6,631 nucleotides of DNA from CAZVEE01 sp964625525 (GTDB taxonomy: Bacteria; Pseudomonadota; Alphaproteobacteria; JAJFIK01). The position numbers and the translations under genes are program-made. Below the pieces are notes generated by a model, which was not told where the DNA came from, made no database searches, and saw only the letters and a program-made list of their open reading frames with translations. Below, piece after piece: positions 1 through 5,068 of the stretch; within the stretch, counting starts at the first letter, position 1, and each line of letters opens with the position of its first letter. Location: NCBI GenBank assembly GCA_964625525.1, contig CAZVEE010000134.1, positions 1 through 6,631 of the forward strand. The letters run 5' to 3'.

Positions 1-244
1 GTGCTTCGTCCGGCGTAATGGTAGCGCATTTGACGCCTACGCCGTATTCCCGGATGGCGTTGGCCGCGTCCACGGTCACTTGATCATTGGTCTGGTCGCG
101 ATACTCAACGCCGAGGTCATAATATTTCAGGTCAATGTCGAGATAGGGCAGGATGAGTTTCTGTTTGATCAGATCCCAGATGATCCGAGTCATCTCGTCG
201 CCGTCGAGTTCGACGACCGGGTTTGCAACCTTGATCTTGCTCAT
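1..244 (-). CDS. icd: NADP-dependent isocitrate dehydrogenase, N-terminal part (runs off left edge)
   Basis: The visible 81 residues begin MSKIKVANPVVELDGDEMTR and continue to KCATITPDEA at the window edge. This is the N-terminus of the homodimeric, eukaryote-like NADP isocitrate dehydrogenase subfamily, normally about 405 residues, so only the first fifth is here. The family converts isocitrate to 2-oxoglutarate and CO2 in the cytoplasmic TCA cycle with formation of NADPH. The VELDGDEMTR block and the KCATITPDE block near residues 72-80 are strongly conserved in this subfamily. The start is the ATG at 244 to 242 on the minus strand, with a modest purine-rich GGGAG about ten bases upstream. 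The gene is divergent from the methyltransferase gene to its right. Nothing looks broken. The assignment to the family is firm; regulation cannot be judged beyond the shared intergenic region. Confidence 0.95.
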   Translation of the reverse strand, partial: MSKIKVANPVVELDGDEMTRIIWDLIKQKLILPYLDIDLKYYDLGVEYRDQTNDQVTVDAANAIREYGVGVKCATITPDEA

Positions 245-362
245 GGACAAACGGCTCCCGGGGGCTGTGTCTGAGCCCGCGCGGCACCCCGATAGCCAAC
301 GCGCGGACGCGGAAACGAAAGAATGATAGACCCCACGCAACGGCGTGCGCCGGGCTAAGCCT

Positions 363-381
363 GAGGTGCTATAGCATCCTC
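363..381. promoter_or_regulatory. Near-palindrome in the icd/trmJ divergent region, possible -10 or operator
   Basis: The 10-base perfect palindrome TGCTATAGCA (367-376) is flanked by GAGG (363-366) and CCTC (378-381), with one unpaired T, so it is an inverted repeat of about 18 paired bases. Its centre, GCTATAGC, resembles the -10 element of alphaproteobacterial housekeeping promoters in both directions, but I find no convincing -35 at the usual spacing on either strand. It lies about 120 bases upstream of icd and 150 bases upstream of trmJ. It could be a regulator-binding site, a promoter core, or chance. The rest of 245-528 shows no gene, only short repeats. Confidence 0.22.
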
Positions 382-474
382 ATTCGCCGCGCGGAAGTGG
401 CGCGAGCCTAACCCACAAGGGCCGCCAGGGCGTAAAGACCTGGGCGTGAAGACAAGGGCCGGATGCGCCTTTCA

Positions 475-500
475 TCCCGGCCCGCAATCCCGGCCCGCAA
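475..500. repeat. Two tandem copies of a 13-base unit
   Basis: The unit TCCCGGCCCGCAA occurs twice head to tail (475-487 and 488-500) and is followed by a partial AAGCCCGGCA. Slightly upstream, GGGCGTAAAGAC (428-439) recurs 14 bases later as GGGCGTGAAGAC (442-453). Both pairs lie just ahead of the trmJ ribosome binding site. They may be slippage products in GC-rich DNA; no function is evident. Confidence 0.5.
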
Positions 501-528
501 AAGCCCGGCAGCCAAGAGGAGACACACG

Positions 529-1314
529 ATGGCGGGGACCGATCAGAGCCGCGAGGCGGTGGAAGGGGGGCCGGGCGTGGTGCTGGTGCATCCGCAGCTG
601 GGCGAGAATATCGGCGCGGCGGCTCGGGCCATGTACAATTTCGGTCTCACTGACATGCATTTGGTGGCCCCGCGCGACGGCTGGCCAAACGAGACCGCGC
701 GCTCCATGGCCTCCGGCGCCGATTGGGTGCTCGATCGCGCGCAGCTGCACGACACGGTAGAACAGGCCATTGGTGCGTTTCACTGCATCTATGCAACCAC
801 CGCACGGGACCGGCACATGGTCAAGCCGGTGATGACGGCGGAAGCGGCGGCCCGGGACATGCGCGCGCGCCGGGCCCGGGGCGAGCGGGTGGGCCTGCTG
901 TTCGGCGGGGAGCGGGCAGGTCTGTCCAATGATCATGTGGCGCTGGCCGATGTGCTGGTGACGATCCCGGTGAACCCGGCTTTTGGCTCGCTGAACTTGG
1001 CTCAGGCAGTCCTGCTGCTGGGGTATGAGTGGTTCAAACAAGGCGCGGACGCCGCACCGGTGAGCCTGGACCTGCACGGCACGCAAACGGCGACACGGGC
1101 GCAGGTGCTCGGCTTTTTTGAGCATCTGGAAGGAGCGCTCGACCGGGCCGGCTTCTTTTATCCCCCTGAGAAGCGCCCGGCCATGGTGCGCAATCTTCGT
1201 AATCTGTGGCACCGCGTCGAGCTGACCCAACAGGACGTGCAGACCCTGCGCGGTCTTGTGGTGGCGCTGTCGGGCTACAAGCCTGGTGCGGACACGGTTG
1301 ACGGGGACGCCTGA
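529..1314 (+). CDS. trmJ: TrmJ-like tRNA (cytidine/uridine-2'-O-)-methyltransferase, SPOUT superfamily
   Basis: A 261-residue protein of the TrmH family group 1, close to the usual TrmJ length of about 245-265. Characterised members transfer a methyl group from S-adenosylmethionine to the 2'-OH of nucleotide 32 in tRNA anticodon loops. The three SPOUT knot motifs are visible: GENIGAAARAMYNFGL near residues 25-40 (with the conserved N and R), LLFGGERAGLSN at 123-134, and IPVNPAFGSLNLAQAV at 146-161, which form the trefoil-knot SAM site. The C-terminal helical extension (about 190-250, including FFYPPEKRP and RNLRNLWHR) is typical of TrmJ and aids tRNA binding and dimerisation. The start at 529 is chosen because AGGAG (517-521) stands seven bases upstream; an in-frame ATG at 463 would add 22 poorly conserved-looking residues and has no ribosome site. 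The last codons overlap the proposed rpsD promoter. The exact tRNA target is inferred from the family. Confidence 0.88.
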   Translation: MAGTDQSREAVEGGPGVVLVHPQLGENIGAAARAMYNFGLTDMHLVAPRDGWPNETARSMASGADWVLDRAQLHDTVEQAIGAFHCIYATTARDRHMVKPVMTAEAAARDMRARRARGERVGLLFGGERAGLSNDHVALADVLVTIPVNPAFGSLNLAQAVLLLGYEWFKQGADAAPVSLDLHGTQTATRAQVLGFFEHLEGALDRAGFFYPPEKRPAMVRNLRNLWHRVELTQQDVQTLRGLVVALSGYKPGADTVDGDA

Positions 1315-1325
1315 CGCGGTATAAA
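1298..1325 (+). promoter_or_regulatory. Strong sigma-70-type promoter for rpsD, inside the 3' end of trmJ
   Basis: TTGACG (1298-1303) and TATAAA (1320-1325) are separated by 16 bases, close to the housekeeping consensus and unusually good for such GC-rich DNA. The -35 lies within the last codons of trmJ and the -10 just after its stop. Transcription would start near 1332 and give rpsD its own, presumably strong, expression independent of trmJ. The call rests on sequence match and position only. Confidence 0.65.
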
Positions 1326-1331
1326 GCGCGC

Positions 1332-1452
1332 TTCTCCCGGGGTTCAGGCCATTACGGGCCTCAGCTCCTCCATGACGGGTGATGCGAATGCCGCCGTTGC
1401 AACTGCCACCGGGACTGTTCCCGGGGCCGGCTCGCGTCGTGAGTGAGGATTG
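1332..1452 (+). promoter_or_regulatory. rpsD 5' leader with hairpin and short upstream reading frame
   Basis: About 120 untranslated bases lie between the predicted transcription start and the rpsD start codon. They hold a perfect hairpin, CCGGGA-CTGT-TCCCGG (1409-1424), a smaller one (AGGCC ... GGCCT, 1346-1361), and a 24-codon open frame from ATG at 1372 to TGA at 1446 that ends just before rpsD. The segment TCCTC (1366-1370) is complementary to GAGGA (1445-1449) in the rpsD ribosome binding site. No run of T follows the 1409-1424 hairpin, so it is not an ordinary terminator. S4 represses its own translation through leader RNA in several bacteria, but whether this leader does so is inference. 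Confidence 0.35.
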
Positions 1453-2070
1453 ATGTCGAAGCGTTTGTCGCAGAAGTACAAAATCGACCGCCGGATGGGC
1501 GAAAACATCTGGGGTCGTCCGAAAAGCCCGGTGAACCGGCGCGAATACGGTCCTGGCCAGCATGGCCAGCGACGCAAGTCGAAACTCTCCGACTTTGGTA
1601 TTCAGCTGCGCGCCAAGCAGAAGCTCAAGGGCTATTACGGCAATATCAGCGAGAAGCACTTCCGCCGGATCTATGAGGAAGCCAGCCGCCGCAAGGGCAA
1701 CACGGCCGAAAACCTCATCGGTCTGCTGGAACAGCGTCTGGACGCGGTGGTCTATCGCGCGAAATTCGTCCCGACCGTGTTTGCCGCGCGCCAGTTCGTC
1801 AACCACGGCCATGTGATGGTCAATGGGCGGCGGGTGAACATCCCCAGCTACCGGTTGCGTCTGGGCGATGTCGTGGAAGTGCGCGAGCGCTCCAAGCAGA
1901 TGGCGCTGGTGCTCGAAGCGGTGGGCCTGCCAGAGCGGGATGTGCCGGATTACATCGACGTGGACCACAGCAAAATGACCGCGTCCATGGTACGGGTGCC
2001 GCAACTGGCGGACGTGCCCTATCCGGTGATGATGGAACCCAACCTGGTGGTCGAGTTCTATTCGAGCTGA
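1453..2070 (+). CDS. rpsD: Small ribosomal subunit protein S4 (uS4)
   Basis: A full-length 205-residue S4 protein, the standard family size. S4 is a primary 16S rRNA binder that starts assembly of the 30S body, lines the mRNA entry and contributes to decoding fidelity. The N-terminal region has the conserved block NIWGRPKSPVNRREYGPGQH (18-37) and contains no cysteines, so this is the zinc-independent form. The S4 RNA-binding domain covers about residues 95-158, with RLDAVVYRAKF and the FVNHGHVMVNGRRVNIPSYR stretch. The protein ends NLVVEFYSS, typical for the family. ATG at 1453 is preferred over the TTG one codon upstream because homologues begin MSKR; the GAGGA ribosome site ends only three bases before it, a tight spacing. 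Here rpsD is a single-gene unit, not in an alpha operon with rpoA, as is common in Alphaproteobacteria. Confidence 0.98.
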   Translation: MSKRLSQKYKIDRRMGENIWGRPKSPVNRREYGPGQHGQRRKSKLSDFGIQLRAKQKLKGYYGNISEKHFRRIYEEASRRKGNTAENLIGLLEQRLDAVVYRAKFVPTVFAARQFVNHGHVMVNGRRVNIPSYRLRLGDVVEVRERSKQMALVLEAVGLPERDVPDYIDVDHSKMTASMVRVPQLADVPYPVMMEPNLVVEFYSS

Positions 2071-2090
2071 TCCGGCTTCGGACGAATTGG

Positions 2091-2122
2091 AAAAGCCCGG
2101 TGCCCATGGCGCCGGGCTTTTT
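2091..2122. terminator. Bidirectional intrinsic terminator between rpsD and the chemoreceptor gene
   Basis: The arms AAAAGCCCGGTGCC (2091-2104) and GGCGCCGGGCTTTT (2108-2121) pair over 14 positions with a single G-T wobble and a three-base loop. On the plus strand the stem is followed by T-rich TTGTATTTT and ends rpsD 20 bases after its stop. On the minus strand the A-rich left arm gives a shorter T run, serving the convergent chemoreceptor gene whose stop codon is six bases away. Confidence 0.88.
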
Positions 2123-2127
2123 GTATT

Positions 2128-3882
2128 TTAAGCGGCTTTGGAAAGAGTGCTGGCGAAGGCGATGAGAGCATCGAGATGGACCGTGCGCGGATCGAAGCGC
2201 AGAACGGTTCCATTGGTGCCGGTCTCCTGGATCTCGCAGGGGATGGCGTGATCCACGCCATCGATGGCCAAGTCCCAGCGACGCTCCTTGGCATCGGTGA
2301 GGTTGCCGCTGAACTGAGCGCCAAGAGCGGAGATGGCGGTGACGCGGCCCGCGTGTTGGGTGTCCTTGCCGTGCAGAACGGCCGGATGATCCGTTCCCAT
2401 GCTTTCAAACAGGTTGAGTTCGGCGGCGCGCTGAATGGCTTTGCGGAAGGACGCCACGTCCTCGCGCAACTCCTGCGCCCGGCCCGCAATGCGTGAGGCC
2501 GCATCGCGCACATGGCTGGCTTCTGTGCCAGTCTTCTGCGCCGCGCCGCGCACCTCCTCCATGTTTTCCGACGCTGATACGGTGCCTTGCGCCGCATCCT
2601 GAACATTCCGCGCGATTTCCGCAGTGGCGGTGTCCTGTTCGCGCACCACGTCGCGCACGGAACCGGAGATTTCGTTCATGCGCTCAATGATGCCGGTCAC
2701 CCGTTCGATGGCCGCGACCGCATCGCCGACTTCCTTCTGAATGGTCTCCACCTGCGAGCCGATATCGCGCGTGGCCTTGGCGGTTTGCAGCGCCAAGGAC
2801 TTCACCTCTGCCGCCACCACCGCAAAACCTTTGCCGGCTTCACCGGCGCGCGCGGCCTCGATGGTGGCGTTGAGGGCAAGCAGGTTCGTTTGTTCGGCAA
2901 TCTCGGTGATCAAATTAATCACGACACCAATGGCTTCAGCCGCATTGCGCAGCTCTTCGATCTTTGTGTTGGAGGTATAGGCCTCTTCCGTGGCTTCCGC
3001 GGCGATGCGGGCACTTTCGTCCACTTGGGTACGCACATGACGCAAGGAGACGGCGAGTTCCTCCGCCGCGCCGGCGACGGCCTGCACATTGATGGTGGCT
3101 TGGCTGGAGATCTGAGCCGCCGCCGCCGAGCGGTCGCTGTTCTCTTCGGCCGTGCCGGACATGCTGTCGGCAATGCGGGTCATGCCGGTGGCGGATTCAT
3201 TCAACTCCGCGAGTACCGAGACTACGAACGCGTTGAAGCTCTCCAGGAGGCGTTCCATATCGCGCTGCTGACGCGCACGAGCCTTGGCGGCGTCTTCCTG
3301 CTGATCGAGAAGGGTCGCGGCTTTTTGCGCGCTCTCTTCCGCCGCACGCTGAGCATCAGAGGCTGTGTCGAACAGGGTGACGATCTGATAGGCGAGCGGG
3401 ATCAGCACGATGGCCTCAATTGCCACCACGCCGCCATGAAAGAGCACCCGGCGCAAATCCGCGCCATCGGGGAACACGCCATAGGGCATGATGAAGTTGA
3501 GCAGCAGGTGATGGAGCACGATGGTCACGGCGCCAAGCAGAATAACCTTCCAATTGCAAAACGCCAGAAGCACGGCCAAGCCTGCAAAATAGATCATGTG
3601 GAAGTCGATCTGCCACGGGCCGGCGGCTTCGAGCACGAGAAGCGAGATCTGTGTCATCAGAACGATGGTGACCGCATATTGGGTGGCCGGGGCGCCGCGT
3701 CCAAACCACCAGGCAAATCCCGCGATGAACGCCCCCAGAGCGATGCTGACGAGGACCGGGCCAACCCAAGGATTGCCTTGGGTCAGGGCCGTGGCCAGGA
3801 CCAAGGGGGGAAAGGCGATTTGGGCCCGCACGGCCCACAAACCAGCCAGTTCACGGATTTGGGCGATTCCTGTGTGCGTCAT
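2128..3882 (-). CDS. Methyl-accepting chemotaxis protein, multi-pass membrane, with PilZ-like C-terminus
   Basis: A 584-residue chemoreceptor-like protein. Residues 1-172 are hydrophobic, with about six predicted membrane segments (near 20-32, 39-60, 68-86, 92-109, 112-130, 148-170) joined by short loops, so there is no large periplasmic ligand domain. HHLLLNF at 124-130 followed by a VFPDGADLRRVLFH stretch is a pattern I associate with a recurrent alphaproteobacterial receptor N-terminus. A helical linker rich in A, E, Q (172-215) replaces an evident HAMP. The signalling coiled coil spans about 225-480, with the diagnostic hairpin tip IAEQTNLLALNATIEAARAG (328-347) and GKGFAVVAAEV that contact CheA/CheW. 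Residues about 496-575 resemble a PilZ beta-barrel (RVTAISALGAQFSG, then PCEIQETGTNGTVLRF), but the RxxxR c-di-GMP motif is absent. No CheR-docking pentapeptide ends the protein. The start at 3882 lies 19 bases after the stop of the small upstream gene. Ligand unknown; sensing of membrane or energy state is speculation. Confidence 0.93.
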   Translation of the reverse strand: MTHTGIAQIRELAGLWAVRAQIAFPPLVLATALTQGNPWVGPVLVSIALGAFIAGFAWWFGRGAPATQYAVTIVLMTQISLLVLEAAGPWQIDFHMIYFAGLAVLLAFCNWKVILLGAVTIVLHHLLLNFIMPYGVFPDGADLRRVLFHGGVVAIEAIVLIPLAYQIVTLFDTASDAQRAAEESAQKAATLLDQQEDAAKARARQQRDMERLLESFNAFVVSVLAELNESATGMTRIADSMSGTAEENSDRSAAAAQISSQATINVQAVAGAAEELAVSLRHVRTQVDESARIAAEATEEAYTSNTKIEELRNAAEAIGVVINLITEIAEQTNLLALNATIEAARAGEAGKGFAVVAAEVKSLALQTAKATRDIGSQVETIQKEVGDAVAAIERVTGIIERMNEISGSVRDVVREQDTATAEIARNVQDAAQGTVSASENMEEVRGAAQKTGTEASHVRDAASRIAGRAQELREDVASFRKAIQRAAELNLFESMGTDHPAVLHGKDTQHAGRVTAISALGAQFSGNLTDAKERRWDLAIDGVDHAIPCEIQETGTNGTVLRFDPRTVHLDALIAFASTLSKAA

Positions 3883-3901
3883 CCGTCCCGGTCCCTTTGC
3901 G

Positions 3902-4243
3902 TTATTGCTGTCTCATGTCCGATGCGCCGGTCTGGCGTCGCATGCACCCGCCGGCGTCGTCTGGATCCAGAACGAGGATCGCGCCCGCGGCCCGCAACTG
4001 GCCCGCAAGCCCCGGCTGCTCACTTTCCACCAGAAAGACGCGGGCGCTTCCGCCTGTCCCCAAGATCCGCACGTCAAGCGCTGTGAGGCGCGCAAGTGCG
4101 GCTTGCGGCGCCATATGGGGCGGAAACACAGCCGCCAGCCGCCCGCTCTCCCGGGCCGGCCGGTCCGCCGCCCATAGGAGCACGCCTAAGCTCAGGGCCA
4201 CGAGCACGCCCAGTCCCAGCGCCCGTATCACGCCGCCGATCAT
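3902..4243 (-). CDS. Small membrane-anchored protein of unknown function
   Basis: I do not recognise a named family. The 113-residue product has one N-terminal hydrophobic segment (about residues 7-25, VIRALGLGVLVALSLGVLLW) that may be a signal anchor or uncleaved signal peptide, since no clear signal-peptidase site follows. The rest is a soluble region rich in A, R, L, G with the pattern VRILGTGGSARVFLVES (58-74) and then AAGAILVLDPDDAGGC (86-101). The latter resembles a motif I recall vaguely from unannotated alphaproteobacterial membrane proteins; this is only an impression. The start at 4243 is chosen because GGAAGGA lies ten bases upstream (4260 to 4254); ATG codons further upstream, at 4273 and 4366, lack ribosome sites, and the 4366 version would span the grxD terminator. 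The gene probably shares a transcript with the chemoreceptor gene downstream, which suggests but does not prove a link. Confidence 0.7.
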   Translation of the reverse strand: MIGGVIRALGLGVLVALSLGVLLWAADRPARESGRLAAVFPPHMAPQAALARLTALDVRILGTGGSARVFLVESEQPGLAGQLRAAGAILVLDPDDAGGCMRRQTGASDMRQQ

Positions 4244-4321
4244 GACGTCGGTGTCCTTCCGTTGCGCAACCATGCTTAAGAGAGGAGGGCTGAAGACCGG
4301 CTTAATCGGAAAACGCGCATG

Positions 4322-4353
4322 AAAAAACCCGCCGCCCGGGAAGGGCAGCGGGT
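4322..4353 (-). terminator. Intrinsic terminator after grxD
   Basis: Read on the minus strand, ACCCGCTGCCC and GGGCGGCGGGT form an 11-base-pair stem (one T-G wobble) with loop TTCCC, followed by TTTTTT (complement of 4327 to 4322). It begins 31 bases after the grxD stop. It should end the purL-bolA-grxD transcript and insulate the chemoreceptor pair downstream. Confidence 0.92.
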
Positions 4354-4384
4354 CACGGCCTTGCAAGAGGGGAGAGCGCGGCGC

Positions 4385-4723
4385 TTAGGCCGCTTCCATG
4401 GCCACGCCTTTGTCAGCCAGGAAGGTCTTGAGCTCGCCCGTCTCGAACATCTCGCGCACGATATCGCAGCCGCCCACAAATTCCCCCTTCACATAGAGCT
4501 GAGGAATGGTCGGCCAGTTGCTGTAGTCCTTGATGCCCTGGCGCAGGGTGTCGCTTTCCAGCACGTTGTGCGCCGCATACCGCACACCCAGATAGTCCAG
4601 CATTTTCACCACGGTGGCGGAGAAGCCGCATTGGGGAAAGGTGGGCGTGCCTTTCATGAACAGCACGACTTCCTCAGCCTTGACGGCGGTGTCGATAGTC
4701 TCGGTGATCGGCGTGTCGGACAT
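4385..4723 (-). CDS. grxD: Monothiol glutaredoxin, CGFS type (Grx4 family)
   Basis: A full-length 112-residue class II glutaredoxin. These cytoplasmic proteins bind a [2Fe-2S] cluster between two subunits with glutathione, or as a heterodimer with BolA, and act in iron-sulfur cluster transfer and iron sensing rather than in general disulfide reduction. Visible key residues are Lys24 in VLFMKGTP (glutathione contact), the CGFS active site at 32-35, the cis-proline motif TIP at 72-74, and GGCD at 84-87. Only one cysteine stands in the active site, as expected for the monothiol form. The start is supported by GAGGAG (4737 to 4732) eight bases upstream. The gene follows bolA in the same direction, matching the functional partnership of the two proteins, and is closed by a strong terminator. 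Confidence 0.96.
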   Translation of the reverse strand: MSDTPITETIDTAVKAEEVVLFMKGTPTFPQCGFSATVVKMLDYLGVRYAAHNVLESDTLRQGIKDYSNWPTIPQLYVKGEFVGGCDIVREMFETGELKTFLADKGVAMEAA

Positions 4724-4761
4724 GAATGGGGCTCCTCAAGCCGGTTTCAGACAGTGGTTGG

Positions 4762-4789
4762 GACATAGGGAGCGGCCAGCGTCGGTCAA
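4762..4789 (-). promoter_or_regulatory. Candidate promoter for grxD in the bolA-grxD gap
   Basis: On the minus strand TTGACC (4789 to 4784) and TATGTC (4767 to 4762) are 16 bases apart, a fair match to the housekeeping consensus. Transcription would start roughly 30 bases upstream of the grxD start codon. No terminator stands between bolA and grxD, so read-through from purL-bolA is likely as well. Confidence 0.45.
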
Positions 4790-4811
4790 GATGCGCTTGG
4801 CCCAGACGCCC

Positions 4812-5048
4812 TCAGCCATCCGGGACTTCCGTGGTCAATTGCAGGGCGTGCAGCGTGCCGCCCATATTGCCCTTGAGCGCCGCATAGACCAGCTGGTGTT
4901 GCTGCACACGGGATTTACCGGCAAAGCCGCTCCAGACCACGGTTGCGGCATAGTGGTCGCCGTCGCCGCGTAAGTCGGTGATGATGACATCCGCGCCGGG
5001 CAGGCCTTCGCGGATCAACCCTTCGATCTCACTCGCGGTCATGGGCAT
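4812..5048 (-). CDS. bolA: BolA family protein, glutaredoxin partner
   Basis: A compact 78-residue single-domain BolA/IbaG-type protein. Family members form heterodimers with CGFS glutaredoxins that hold a [2Fe-2S] cluster, and take part in iron-sulfur maturation and iron-responsive control. The fold signature is clear: an N-terminal helix (MTASEIEGLIREGLPGA), the DLRGDGDHYAATVV strand and loop with His32, and the helix-turn segment FAGKSRVQQHQLVYAAL (42-58) with the conserved His51, a candidate cluster ligand, followed by LHAL. The start at 5048 is favoured by AAGGAG (5062 to 5057) eight bases upstream. An in-frame GTG at 5072 overlaps the purL stop as GTGA and would add eight residues; it lacks its own good ribosome site. 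Lying 20 bases after purL, it is probably in that operon. Whether it is orthologous to BolA or IbaG strictly is not decidable by eye. Confidence 0.93.
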   Translation of the reverse strand: MPMTASEIEGLIREGLPGADVIITDLRGDGDHYAATVVWSGFAGKSRVQQHQLVYAALKGNMGGTLHALQLTTEVPDG

Positions 5049-5068
5049 TCCGATCTCTCCTTCTGCGA

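Noticed and set aside
463..528. 22-residue N-terminal extension of the TrmJ-like protein from ATG at 463.
   Set aside because: No ribosome site before it, it crosses the tandem repeat, and TrmJ proteins start near the ATG at 529, which has AGGAG at good spacing.
1409..1424. Hairpin in the rpsD leader as a terminator for trmJ.
   Set aside because: No T run follows it, and GC-rich sequence continues into the rpsD ribosome site.
472..2004. Long minus-strand open frame (510 codons) covering both trmJ and rpsD.
   Set aside because: It is antisense to two clearly recognised genes, its product is rich in H, R, P, G and resembles no protein, and it is the usual by-product of GC-rich codon bias at third positions.
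2587..4086. Plus-strand open frame of 499 codons opposite the chemoreceptor gene.
   Set aside because: Antisense shadow of a well-supported gene, with low-complexity G, R, H-rich translation and no ribosome site or recognisable motif.
4271..4312. Possible CtrA binding site from two TTAA motifs on the minus strand upstream of the chemoreceptor operon.
   Set aside because: The CtrA full site needs TTAA and TTAAC seven bases apart; here the two TTAA copies are more than 20 bases apart.
4244..4366. 41-residue N-terminal extension of the small membrane protein from 4366.
   Set aside because: It would span the strong grxD terminator and put 41 residues, partly encoded by the hairpin, ahead of the membrane anchor; the ATG at 4243 has a proper ribosome site.
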